Positions 15,998 to 23,677 of a stretch of DNA of 27,025 nucleotides are shown one piece after another; positions within the stretch are counted from its first letter, which is position 1, and each line of letters opens with the position of its first letter. The stretch comes from JANNFX01 sp040080075 (GTDB lineage: Bacteria > Pseudomonadota > Alphaproteobacteria > Rhizobiales > Hyphomicrobiaceae): positions 1 through 27,025 of the forward strand of contig JBEBJD010000150.1 of the NCBI GenBank assembly GCA_040080075.1, in the 5' to 3' direction. The notes under the pieces are model-generated. The model saw only the letters and a list, made by a program, of their open reading frames with translations, was not told where the DNA came from and ran no database searches. The position numbers and the translations under genes are program-made.

Positions 15998-16024
15998 AAG
16001 GGCTGCCGAAAGGTGGCCCTTTTT
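15998..16024 (+). terminator. Rho-independent terminator after the four-TM gene
   Basis: AGGGCTGCC, a GAAA loop and GGTGGCCCT pair with two G-U wobbles and are followed by TTTTT. It lies 25 bases after the stop codon. Confidence 0.8.
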
Positions 16025-16038
16025 GCATTTGTGGGGGC

Positions 16039-16072
16039 ATGACGCGACGCGTGAGCGTCGTGATCGTGTCAT
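16039..16072. repeat. Nested inverted repeat just before the intron
   Basis: CGACGC-GTGA-GCGTCG (16045-16060) forms a 6-bp hairpin, enclosed by ATGAC (16039-16043) and GTCAT (16068-16072). It sits 40 bases before the proposed intron 5' end and may be part of its insertion context. Confidence 0.4.
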
Positions 16073-16604
16073 CCGGCAAAGATGCTAGATCATCAGTTGG
16101 CAAATAAGTAATGTGTCCGTACGCCGTAACGGCTGTTGATTTTGCGGGTTGAAGTCCCGCTGAAGGAGGTGTCCGTCCGCCTTTAAAGCGCAGGAAGCAG
16201 CGTGCGGGCGACCGCGGGTTGTGAGTTTCTGGAGCGCGAATGCATAGGCCGCAACGCAAGTGAACCTACGAGTAGCCTCGTTAAACGTTTTGAAGACGCC
16301 GACCCGGTGGACACACGGGGAAGGCCACGCTGGCGGATGGGATACGGAAGCGTCCGTCAGGTTTTCCGGGGTAGCAGGGGCGGCATGTGCAGGCAGATCA
16401 ACAGACAAGTGCGGGAGACCCGGGCTGGTGCGGCGAGAACCGCAACGGGTGCGTATAAGGCTAAGCCGAAAGCGCGTCCGGCCAGTCCGGGAGTCGGAGG
16501 GGCTCATAGTACCGTTTGAAGGCCCGGTCAGCATAAACCGGGCTTGAGGGAAGGGGCCCTGCTTTGTTCGTGCGAGATCGAAGCATGGAGGATCAGGAGA
16601 TTGC

Positions 16605-17933
16605 ATGACGCTATCAACTCCGGACACGATCAGGACGTTGCAGAGGTCGCTCTACCTCAAGGCCAAGCAGGAGCCCAAGTTCCGTTTCTATGCCTTATAT
16701 GACAAGGTGTGCCGCGTGGACATTCTCACCCACGCGTACGCTCTTGTCCGTGCCAACAAGGGAGCGCCAGGAGTTGATGGCGTGACCTTCGCGGCCATCG
16801 AGGCTGGATGCGGTGCGGCGGCTGTGGTCGATGAGCTGCGTCAGCAGCTTATTGGCAAAACATACCGGGCGTCCCCGGTACGGCGGGTGTGGATCCCGAA
16901 AGCGAACGGTGACCAGCGGCCCTTAGGCATTCCCACGATCCGCGATCGTGTGGTGCAGATGGCACTGAAGCTGGTCATCGAGCCCATCTTCGAAGCGGAC
17001 TTCTGCGAGACCTCGTATGGGTTCCGTCCGAAGAGATCGGCCCACGATGCTATCGATGCCATCGCCAACGCGCTCGTCACTGGGCACGTGCATGTCATCG
17101 ATGCGGACCTGTCCAAATACTTCGACACCATTCCTCATGCCAAGCTCATGGCGGTGGTTGCTGAGCGCATTGCCGACGGCGCGGTGCTCGCGCTGATCAA
17201 GCAATGGCTGGTGGCCCCGGTGGTAGAAGAGGATGGGGACGGCACGCGGCGGATGAGCGGCGGCAAGGGCAACCGGGAGGGCACGCCGCAAGGCGGCGTC
17301 ATCTCGCCGTTGCTGGCCAACATCTACCTGCATCTGTTGGACCGCCTGTGGCAGCGGCGCGATCTGGCACAACAGCTCAATGCGAGGCTTGTCCGTTATG
17401 CGGACGACTTCGTGGTGCTGTGCCGGCGCGATACGGAGCGTCCGATGGCCGTGGTCCGCCACGTGCTTGGGCGCCTCGGCCTGACGCTGAATGAGACGAA
17501 GACGCGAACGGTTGATGCCCGCATTGAGGGCTTCGACTTTCTCGGCTTCTCGATTGAGCAACGGGTGAGCCACAGAAGCGGCAAACGCTATCCGCATATC
17601 GAGCCGTCCAAACGCTCGAGGCAGCGGATCAAGGACAAGATCAAGGCTCTGACCACACGCCAGCGGACACCTATTCCGCTCGAGGTGATCGTGGCCGAGG
17701 TCAATGCCACGCTCCGCGGCTGGCTTGCGTACTTCCACAAACGCAACTGCCAGGCAGCGCTCAAGGATATGCGTTGGTTTACGGAGGAACGGCTCAGGAC
17801 CCATCTCAGAGACCGGCACCATGTGCGGTGCCGTGCGACCGGGTACCGGCGCTTTCCATCCCGCAAACTCTATGCCGTCCATGGGCTCCATAAAGTGCCA
17901 ACCACAGCCGGATGGCAACCGCGCATGCCCTGA
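16605..17933 (+). CDS. ltrA: Group II intron reverse transcriptase/maturase
   Basis: A 442-residue intron-encoded protein that splices its host intron and copies it into new DNA sites. RT motifs in order: NKGAPGVDGVTF (51-62), IPKANGDQRPLGIPTIRDRVVQ (97-118), SYGFRPKRSAHDA (137-149), VIDADLSKYFDTIPH (164-178), GTPQGGVISPLLANIYLHLLD (226-246), and the catalytic YADD at 265-268 (RLVRYADDFVVLC). A maturase (X) region follows (RIKDKIKALT...LRGWLAYFHKRN). No Cys/His-rich HNH endonuclease domain is present after it, so the protein belongs to an endonuclease-lacking class. ATG 16605 has GGAGGATCAGGAG upstream. Length and motifs appear intact. Confidence 0.95.
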   Translation: MTLSTPDTIRTLQRSLYLKAKQEPKFRFYALYDKVCRVDILTHAYALVRANKGAPGVDGVTFAAIEAGCGAAAVVDELRQQLIGKTYRASPVRRVWIPKANGDQRPLGIPTIRDRVVQMALKLVIEPIFEADFCETSYGFRPKRSAHDAIDAIANALVTGHVHVIDADLSKYFDTIPHAKLMAVVAERIADGAVLALIKQWLVAPVVEEDGDGTRRMSGGKGNREGTPQGGVISPLLANIYLHLLDRLWQRRDLAQQLNARLVRYADDFVVLCRRDTERPMAVVRHVLGRLGLTLNETKTRTVDARIEGFDFLGFSIEQRVSHRSGKRYPHIEPSKRSRQRIKDKIKALTTRQRTPIPLEVIVAEVNATLRGWLAYFHKRNCQAALKDMRWFTEERLRTHLRDRHHVRCRATGYRRFPSRKLYAVHGLHKVPTTAGWQPRMP

Positions 17934-17949
17934 GGTGAAGAACACCGGA

Positions 17950-17982
17950 AAGCCGTGTGCGGGAAAACCGCACGCACGGTTT
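17950..17982 (+). ncRNA. Group II intron domain V
   Basis: AAGCCGTG pairs with CACGGTTT, TGCGG with CCGCA, capped by GAAAA, with the two-base CG bulge on the 3' strand and the catalytic AGC at 17951-17953. This is the standard domain V layout. Confidence 0.9.
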
Positions 17983-18021
17983 GATGAGGGAGGGCAGGGT
18001 CAAACCTGTTCTCTACTCTAC

Positions 18022-18173
18022 CCGAACGCATTCGCCCCGAACTGCCTTGAAGCGGTGGAGCAGTGGGTCCATTGAGGTCTGCATCAGGTGAATAAATAAA
18101 GCTGGAAGTTTATGATTCTGGAGAATTTGTTTGTTGTTGAGACCGATCAATTTGTTATTTGAGACCTTTTACG
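18022..18173. other. A+T-rich stretch after the intron
   Basis: The 3' exon starts CCGAACGCATTCGCC. It reads PNAFAPNCLEAVEQWVH then TGA at 18073-18075 in one frame, which could be the tail of an interrupted gene, but the 5' exon carries no matching open frame. From about 18086 the base composition becomes clearly A+T-rich. Confidence 0.35.
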
Positions 18174-18401
18174 ATGAAATTTTTTACTGATTGGCTGCGA
18201 GCTCTGCGACCCCTTTTTGTCGTCACCGTATTCATGATTGTTTTGGAAATCGCCGGAGTTCCGAGTCAAAATTGGCTAAATGGCTTTTTGTTTTTCGGCA
18301 GTTCCCTTTGGACAATAATTCTGTTGAAGAGGGTATTAGGGAAGCACGCGATTGCGAAAAAGGTAATCTATGGCGTTTCTAAGCCGCCCAAAAATTTGTA
18401 G
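18174..18401 (+). CDS. Small membrane protein in an A+T-rich stretch
   Basis: A 75-residue protein, MKFFTDWLRALRPLFVVTVF..., with two hydrophobic helices (about 13-30 and 37-57) and a basic tail (KRVLGKHAIAKKVIYGVSKP). ATG 18174 is chosen over TTG 18159. Codon choice and base composition are lower in G+C than in the rest of the window, which suggests recent transfer. Not recognised; a plausible membrane peptide but too short for a firm call. Confidence 0.5.
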   Translation: MKFFTDWLRALRPLFVVTVFMIVLEIAGVPSQNWLNGFLFFGSSLWTIILLKRVLGKHAIAKKVIYGVSKPPKNL

Positions 18402-18594
18402 TCCAGCGTGTTGGGATAACTATCAAAATTTATGGAGTTCGAAGGACACGGTACTTATTTGCCGGCGCATGAAGTCGTGTCGTTTTGTAGCTCCCTACAG
18501 TTCCTGCCACATTGCGCGTGCACTGTAGGAAAAGTTGTCCTCCGGCGCCAATAACCAATATCAGAAAAGTACCGCAGGTACTGAAGGAGCCAGA
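18402..18594. other. Intergenic stretch with two hairpins, one touching the next ribosome site
   Basis: CTACAGT (18495-18501) and ACTGTAG (18522-18528) are exact inverted repeats 20 bases apart. AGTACC-GCA-GGTACT (18568-18582) is a perfect 6-bp hairpin directly before the Shine-Dalgarno GAAGGAG (18583-18589) of the next gene. Confidence 0.4.
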
Positions 18595-18822
18595 ATGCCG
18601 AAACTTGCCCGGGCCGTTCTAGGAATGCTGCTGGGATTTGCTATCGGGGCGGCGGCCGGAGCTGTGCTCATTTATTTCGGCTCGGCGAACACGCATGACA
18701 GAAGCCTCGAAATGGTGATGACTGCGTTTTTTGTGGCGGGTCCGATAGGGGCGGTTGTTGGCATCATTGCAGGTCTTGTCTCGAGGAAACCCGCTCCTGG
18801 CCGCAGCAATCCGGTATCTTAA
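18595..18822 (+). CDS. Small two-TM membrane protein
   Basis: A 75-residue protein MPKLARAVLGMLLGFAIGAA..., with two Gly/Ala-rich transmembrane helices (about 8-28 and 42-66) joined by a short polar loop, ending in a basic tail (SRKPAPGRS). ATG 18595 has an excellent ribosome site GAAGGAG; the frame is open 60 bases further upstream without start support. Not recognised. The Gly-rich helix pattern is typical of tightly packed helix hairpins. Confidence 0.65.
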   Translation: MPKLARAVLGMLLGFAIGAAAGAVLIYFGSANTHDRSLEMVMTAFFVAGPIGAVVGIIAGLVSRKPAPGRSNPVS

Positions 18823-19096
18823 GACCGCACACAGGGCAGAACAAGGCTTGAGGCCGGGACTGCCGCGCTACCGCCCCAACGGATGGCGGATTACGGGGCG
18901 AAAGTGCGCACTTGTCCAACATTATGGTCTAGTGGCACGGCCAAAACCAACTAGTTCCCGGTCGATGAGGCGGTACGAGTAGGGCCTTTGCCCCGTGCTC
19001 CCAAACAAAAAAGTAATCCTCTTGCCTCACGCGCTCGTTACTTTACCATCGGATACCTGATGGCAGGGCCTCGATGACTTATCGGAGGGCTGACGC

Positions 19097-19672
19097 GTGA
19101 AATCTGCGATTGCCGCGATGGCTGGGTGTATCGGGCTGGCCGCCGGCTTGGCTCCTGGGCCGGCTCTGGCCCAGGGAACGGCGTCAGAACTGGTCATTTC
19201 CGGCCATACGCTGACCTGCGACGATTTTCGCGGCGTCCGTGTGCGCACCACCCGGATGGACGACTTGGGGGATGTGGCCAGGGCCTGGATCGTCAGCCGC
19301 ATGCCGATCATAACCATCGATACGGTCCGCATGGCCAAGTTGCCTGAAAAGGTTCAGCTTTTCTTCTATTTTCACGAGTGCGGCCACCACGTCCTGGCTC
19401 ACATCTATGTGCCCACCACGGTCAGCGAGAAGGAGGCCGACTGCTGGTCAGTGAAAAAGGGGCGCAAAGATGGATTATTCACGCGCGAAGACGTGGCCGG
19501 GTTTGCGCCCGTGTTTGCCCATAGCCGCGGTTCCATGGCCGGGCATTTGCCCGGGCCGCAACGCATAGCTCACATGCTCGCCTGTTTTGACGACCCGTCG
19601 GAAACGGTCGACGAGCCTGAGGCTGCACAGCAGGGCATCATCACCCTTCGTTCATCGGCTGGCGGCGGGTAG
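19097..19672 (+). CDS. Secreted M48-like zinc metalloprotease-type protein
   Basis: A 191-residue exported protein. The signal peptide (about 1-26) ends GPALAQ. It carries a full zincin motif H93-E94-C95-G96-H97 in FFYFHECGHHVLAHIYV, followed 14 residues later by SEKEADCWS, the 'E.EAD' third-ligand pattern of M48-type gluzincins (E111 or E113). Catalytic residues are all present, but the protein is much shorter than typical M48 enzymes and has no membrane helices. C41, C116 and C163 are also present. A GTG start at 19097 follows GGAGG at the right distance. Its 3' end overlaps the convergent LysM lipoprotein gene by 21 bases. A periplasmic proteolytic role is inferred. Confidence 0.75.
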   Translation: MKSAIAAMAGCIGLAAGLAPGPALAQGTASELVISGHTLTCDDFRGVRVRTTRMDDLGDVARAWIVSRMPIITIDTVRMAKLPEKVQLFFYFHECGHHVLAHIYVPTTVSEKEADCWSVKKGRKDGLFTREDVAGFAPVFAHSRGSMAGHLPGPQRIAHMLACFDDPSETVDEPEAAQQGIITLRSSAGGG

Positions 19673-20191
19673 CACGAGCCGCTGACTGACTTTGATCTCA
19701 GGGCTGTGCAGTTGGTTGACTTGCATGAGACTTGTCATGCCCACCTGATGCTTGTTCGCCAGGCTATAGAGCGTGTCGCCCGGCATGACGATAATTTCGC
19801 GATTAAGAGATTGAGGCGGGTAAGCCGTTCGTGCCACGGGCCTCATTACGCCAGTTTCAGGCGCGCGCGGCGATGCTTTCCATTGAACATGTGGCGATTG
19901 AACATTTGAGGCGGGCACGGGTGACGGTGCAGCACCTGCCTGCATGCGATCGCGGTTGCCGCTCCATTGATAGGAATGGGCCTTGGCCGTCCCATGTACT
20001 GCTCTTTGAGGCGGGTAGGCTGCTTGCTGTTTTTGGCCAACGGTGCCGATTGGTGGAGACTGCAGGCTGGCGGTTGTCAGCCCCTGCTGACCGGGGGCGG
20101 AGCTACATGCAGTGATGAGACATCCAAGGCCTGCAACTGCTGCGTAGCGACACAATAGGGATAGATTTAGCGCGGCACGGTGTGAACTCAT
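19652..20191 (-). CDS. LysM-domain lipoprotein
   Basis: A 179-residue protein with a lipoprotein signal: hydrophobic YAAVAGLGCLITACSS, lipobox LITAC with the lipidated Cys at position 29. A low-complexity Pro/Gln/Ser linker (30-128) leads to one LysM domain at the C-terminus (about 131-176): IIVMPGDTLYSLANKHQVGM, then LMQVNQL and VSQRLVLP. LysM binds peptidoglycan glycan chains, so the protein tethers the outer membrane or carries the linker to the wall. It looks like an NlpD-type protein without the M23 peptidase domain. It converges on the metalloprotease gene with a 21-base overlap of coding ends. Confidence 0.85.
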   Translation of the reverse strand: MSSHRAALNLSLLCRYAAVAGLGCLITACSSAPGQQGLTTASLQSPPIGTVGQKQQAAYPPQRAVHGTAKAHSYQWSGNRDRMQAGAAPSPVPASNVQSPHVQWKASPRAPETGVMRPVARTAYPPQSLNREIIVMPGDTLYSLANKHQVGMTSLMQVNQLHSPEIKVSQRLVLPAASR

Positions 20192-20547
20192 TACACAACC
20201 TCACTGGCGGCGGGTTTACTGCCCAGTGGCCTTCTGGCGCGGGGTTATCCAAGCCAAATGAACCATTCACGGGACCTCCATCACGCGCTCATTATGGTTA
20301 AGCCTCAGTTAATGAACACGGCTGTGGGGCCAAGATTGGAAATTGAATGTCACGGTCATGCCGGTTCGGGCTCGACGGCTGTCACCCTATGGGCGGTCCG
20401 GGCCTGCCGGTGCTGGGCGCGCGCCGTGACAGCCAGCCAAGCCGGCTCACCGTTGAATCGAATCAAGGTAGGTTTGTTTAGTGCTGCGTCCAGGCTAACG
20501 TGGCGCATTGCACGCATGATGTTCAACCACAGAGGCCAAAGGCGGAA
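20192..20547. other. Divergent leader (356 bases) before the antiporter gene, with a long stem
   Basis: No gene seen. GGCTGTCAC (20377-20385) is the exact complement of GTGACAGCC (20426-20434); the 40-base G+C-rich interior can fold further. On the plus strand this would be part of the antiporter mRNA leader if transcription starts upstream. No known riboswitch class recognised. Confidence 0.35.
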
Positions 20548-22374
20548 ATGGCAGGCACAATTGACCCCGCCGCTTATAAAGACGTGATGCTGGTGCTTGC
20601 CACGGCGGCGATTGTGGTCCCCGTTGTGCAACGTTTTAAAATTTCGCCCGTTCTGGGCTTCCTGATGATGGGTGCCCTGCTGGGGCCGTTTGGTTTGGGC
20701 GCGCTGGCAGGCGCATATCCCGGAATGAGTTGGATTACCGTTGGGAACAAAGACAGCCTGCATACGCTGGCCGAGTTGGGCGTCGTGTTTCTGCTGTTTC
20801 TGATCGGTCTCGAATTGTCGATTAAACGTCTCGTCACCATGCGCCGCCTGGTGTTTGGGCTTGGCGGACTGCAAGTCATAGTCTCGGCACTTGTGCTAGG
20901 ATTCGTGGCTTATGGTCTTGGGCTCGGTGCCGGCCCTGCAACAATCGTGGGGCTCAGTCTGGCGCTGTCGTCGACAGCGATTGTCGTCGAGGAACTGTCG
21001 CAGCAAAACCGTTTGCGCACGGCCACCGGCCGGTCGAGTTTTGCAATCCTGTTGTTTCAAGACTTGGCCGTTGTGCCGCTGATCCTGCTGGTTACGATAT
21101 TGCAGCCGGGGCAGGAGGGTTCGGCGAGCTCGGCGGTGATGCTGGCGTTTGCGCAAGCAACGATTGCCGTAGGTCTCATTGTTGCAATTGGATCGATATT
21201 GCTGCGGCCGTTGTTCCGGTCGGTAGCAGCAAGCGGCAACACCGAGCTTTTTGTGGCGGCAACATTGCTGGTCGCTGTGGGCAGTGGCGTCGTTACGGCT
21301 TTGGCAGGTTTATCGATGGCACTTGGCGCCTTCATTGCGGGGCTATTGCTATCTGAAACGGAATTCCGCCGCGCCATTGAGGCGACCATAGATCCCTTTA
21401 AAGGGCTACTTCTGGGCGTTTTCTTTTTTACAGTTGGTATGAGTCTCGATCTGGGGGCGCTCGTCTCCAATCCATGGCCGGTGTTGGCGGGCGTGAGCGG
21501 GCTCATCGCCATCAAGGCAACGATTACAATGGCACTGGCGAGGGGCTTTGGCTTGCCGTGGGCCGTTTCGTTCAAGACCGGACTGCTGATTGGACCAGGG
21601 GGTGAGTTCGCTTTTATCGTACTAGGCATGGCTGTAACGTCCGGCCTGTTGGATCCGGCCGCTGGAGCCTACGCGCTTACCGTCACTTCTGTGTCTATGG
21701 TCATGATCCCGCTGCTCGATAGCGCTGGGCAGGTCATGGTGCGCCACTTCGAGGAGCGCAGCAGAAACCCTCCTGGACATGGACTGGATGCAGCTCTGGC
21801 TTTGATGCCGTCATCTGAGATGCACGCTAAGGCTATCGTCGTTGGATATGGGCGTGTGGGAGAATTGGTTGCAGAAATGCTGAGCCGTCATGGCATCGAG
21901 CACGTCATCACCGAGCGAGCGCCCCAACTCGTCCGGCAGGCCCGGCTCGACGGCAAGCCGGTCTACTTCGGTGATGGCAAGAATACGCAGTTTCTGGCGC
22001 GCTGCGGTTTGGCCGACGCCAAGGCCGTTATAATCACCATGCACATGTGGTCTGAAGTCGATGATCTGGTTGCCGCCATTCGCGCTGAGTGGCCCAAGCT
22101 CGTCATTGTCGCCCGTGCGCGAGACGCGGGACATGCCAGGCGGCTCTACGAGTTGGGCGCGACCGATGCGGTCCCTGAAACAATTGAAGCAAGCTTGCAG
22201 TTGTCTGAAGCGGCCCTCGTTGGACTTGGTGTTCCAACCGGCCCAGTGATCGCCTCAATACATGAAAAACGCGACGAATTCCGTCATGAATTGCAAGCGG
22301 CGGTCAACAAGATCGGCCGCCCCGAGAGCCGGGGTCTGAGGGCGAAGAGTTCCCCAGACAAGGTCAAGAGCTAG
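20548..22374 (+). CDS. Kef-type K+/H+ antiporter with RCK (TrkA-N) domain
   Basis: A 608-residue monovalent cation:proton antiporter of the CPA2 family. Residues 1-395 form about 12 transmembrane helices with the CPA2 marks LGFLMMGALLGPFGLG, SLALSSTAIVVEELS, FQDLAVVPLIL (Q171, D172) and LLIGPGGEFAFIVLG. Residues 427-560 are an RCK/TrkA-N domain with the nucleotide-binding GYGRVG (433-438) and the acidic end of the next strand (VITERAP). K+ efflux gated by nucleotide or glutathione adduct is known for KefB/KefC; this protein may act alike. No KefF/KefG-type accessory gene is adjacent. ATG 20548 is preferred over an upstream start at 20500 because the family begins here. Converges with the RTX gene. 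Confidence 0.92.
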   Translation: MAGTIDPAAYKDVMLVLATAAIVVPVVQRFKISPVLGFLMMGALLGPFGLGALAGAYPGMSWITVGNKDSLHTLAELGVVFLLFLIGLELSIKRLVTMRRLVFGLGGLQVIVSALVLGFVAYGLGLGAGPATIVGLSLALSSTAIVVEELSQQNRLRTATGRSSFAILLFQDLAVVPLILLVTILQPGQEGSASSAVMLAFAQATIAVGLIVAIGSILLRPLFRSVAASGNTELFVAATLLVAVGSGVVTALAGLSMALGAFIAGLLLSETEFRRAIEATIDPFKGLLLGVFFFTVGMSLDLGALVSNPWPVLAGVSGLIAIKATITMALARGFGLPWAVSFKTGLLIGPGGEFAFIVLGMAVTSGLLDPAAGAYALTVTSVSMVMIPLLDSAGQVMVRHFEERSRNPPGHGLDAALALMPSSEMHAKAIVVGYGRVGELVAEMLSRHGIEHVITERAPQLVRQARLDGKPVYFGDGKNTQFLARCGLADAKAVIITMHMWSEVDDLVAAIRAEWPKLVIVARARDAGHARRLYELGATDAVPETIEASLQLSEAALVGLGVPTGPVIASIHEKRDEFRHELQAAVNKIGRPESRGLRAKSSPDKVKS

Positions 22375-22453
22375 AGGGGCATTGCCAATCAGTTCGGGCA
22401 CTTGTTTCAAGAAGTAAAATTGGCGAGCGTAATTTTGCGTGTGAAATCGCCAC

Positions 22454-22486
22454 AAAAAAACCGTGCCACCCCGGAGAGCAGCACGG
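22454..22486 (-). terminator. Rho-independent terminator of the RTX gene
   Basis: On the minus strand CCGTGC and GCACGG pair around a 14-base loop and run into seven T residues. It ends the RTX transcript 26 bases past its stop codon. Confidence 0.85.
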
Positions 22487-22511
22487 CTGAAGTTTCCATC
22501 GGGATGGCAGA

Positions 22512-23222
22512 TCAGAAAATAAAGTCGTCGGCTGTCAGGAGCGACTTGTCGACGCCGAGCAGCGTGACGCTGTCGCCATGGCCAAGATTGATGACGGTGT
22601 TGGCGCCAACCTGATCGGCGTGGGCAAGTACGTCGGACAGGGAGTTAAAATCCGTCCACGTTGAATGCACATTGAGCTGATCGTCGGTGCCGCCTGCCGT
22701 AAAGCCGCTCACCCTGTCGTCACCGCCGTTCTTGGAGAATGAGAACGTGTCGTCGCCTGCTCCGCCGGTAAGGAGGTCATTGTCCTTGCCGCCAGCCAAA
22801 TAGTCGTCTCCGTCGTCTCCGGAGATCTTGTCCCTGCCATTACCGCCGGATTCGACGTCGTCTCCAGCGCCGCCGTGCTCGCGATCATTGCCGGCCCCGC
22901 CAGACAGGCTATCGGCGCCGTCGTCTCCGTAAAGCTTGTCATTGCCGGTAGCGCCGTAGAGATCGTCGTCGCCCGCGCCGCCATGCTCGGAGTCGTGACC
23001 GCGGCCGCCATGATGACGGTCGTCGCCGTTGCCACCGTTGAGGTGATCATCGCCATCGCCGCCCTTCAGATCGTCGTCGCCATCGCCGCCATTCAGGTCG
23101 TCGTCGCCATCGCCACCATGCTCGTTGTCGTCACCATCCGAGCCTTCGTAAAGGTCGTCGCCGTCGGTGCCGTCATCGTCTTCGCGAGCATTGAGTTTGT
23201 TGGATTTCTTGATGGCTGCCAT
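22512..23222 (-). CDS. Mini-RTX calcium-binding protein with type I secretion-like tail
   Basis: A 236-residue, very acidic protein. Residues 20-170 consist almost entirely of RTX nonapeptides (G-G-x-G-x-D-x-L-x; for example GGDGDDDLNGGDGDDDLKGG), roughly 14-16 copies, which fold into a Ca-filled beta roll. The remaining 65 residues (FSFSKNGGDDRVSGF ... LGVDKSLLTADDFIF) have the strand/turn pattern and acidic-hydrophobic end of type I secretion signals. There is no catalytic domain. ATG 23222 leads into MAAIKKSNKLNARED, a short basic start with no Sec signal. His residues in several repeats (NEHGG, RHHGG, SEHGG) are unusual and could bind another metal. A type I exporter is not encoded here. 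Possible extracellular matrix or S-layer-like component (inference). Confidence 0.88.
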   Translation of the reverse strand: MAAIKKSNKLNAREDDDGTDGDDLYEGSDGDDNEHGGDGDDDLNGGDGDDDLKGGDGDDHLNGGNGDDRHHGGRGHDSEHGGAGDDDLYGATGNDKLYGDDGADSLSGGAGNDREHGGAGDDVESGGNGRDKISGDDGDDYLAGGKDNDLLTGGAGDDTFSFSKNGGDDRVSGFTAGGTDDQLNVHSTWTDFNSLSDVLAHADQVGANTVINLGHGDSVTLLGVDKSLLTADDFIF

Positions 23223-23677
23223 GTGAACGAGTTTCCTTGCTACTGCGGTGTGTAGGCACCGTGGAGAGTTTTGAAGCTATTGATATCAATCGGTAAATCG
23301 TGACGAGCTGGTCACGACTCGCAGAAAGTATAACACGAAGGTATTACTCAAATTCGCCTGATGCGATACTGACGGGCTCTGTCAGGGAATTGTCAGTTAG
23401 CGCGCTCAGACTGTGCCGGAGGGCTTAGAGGGTCGCTCAGCGGGATTGCCGCAGACGGCGCGCGAATCCGGTAGGTCTAGCCGCAAATAAATCAATTTTA
23501 ACAAACTATTAACACTTTTTGCTAGCAGCGGCCGGGAACTATGTATTAAACAATTGTTGCGGTGCATGATTGTTCATGCACCTCCACAAAATCCGTTAGC
23601 GCACTGATGGTCCGCAAAATCGCGTGGACCAGGGCGTAGCCGAAATTAATTCGAACACTCACGCCGAGGGTTATCAA
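23223..23677. promoter_or_regulatory. Divergent RTX / L,D-transpeptidase control region with three palindromes
   Basis: No gene seen. ATTGATATCAAT (23279-23290) is a perfect 12-bp palindrome. TCGTGAC-GAGCTG-GTCACGA (23298-23317) is an inverted repeat with 7-bp arms. Both lie 57-95 bases before the RTX start and are operator candidates. GGTGCATGA-TTGT-TCATGCACC (23561-23582) is a perfect 9-bp hairpin about 95 bases before the transpeptidase start, in an A+T-rich context, with no T-run. Confidence 0.5.

Larger units (their letters stand above)
16113..18021 (+). mobile_element. Group II intron (about 1.9 kb) carrying its own maturase
   Basis: The element combines an RT/maturase gene (16605-17933) with group II RNA. 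Domain V is unmistakable at the 3' side (listed separately) and is followed by a domain VI-like stem ending CTCTACTCTAC. The 3' boundary is set at 18021, after the final AC. The 5' boundary is set at GTGTCCG (16113), close to the GUGYG consensus; a second GTGTCCG at 16168 makes this uncertain. A GCGGG-TTGAAGT-CCCGC hairpin and the long structured leader to 16604 fit domains I-IV. Domain IV holds the maturase gene. Apparently intact, so possibly mobile. Confidence 0.85.

Noticed and set aside
16923..17945. 340-residue minus-strand open frame inside the intron maturase gene
   Set aside because: It lies opposite an intact RT with all motifs; composition (His/Arg-rich) is that of an antisense shadow.
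17704..18075. Open frame crossing the intron 3' end, ending PNAFAPNCLEAVEQWVH
   Set aside because: Its first two thirds are a shadow of the maturase gene and domain V/VI RNA. Only the last 17 residues lie in the exon, and no matching 5' exon frame is seen.
23040..23140. Tandem DNA repeats that might suggest a CRISPR-like array
   Set aside because: The repeats are contiguous 27-bp units in frame with RTX nonapeptides and have no spacers.
22875..23255. 126-residue Val/Ala/Ile-rich plus-strand frame opposite the RTX gene
   Set aside because: It is the reverse reading of the repeated Gly/Asp codons; the hydrophobicity is an artefact of the RTX repeats.
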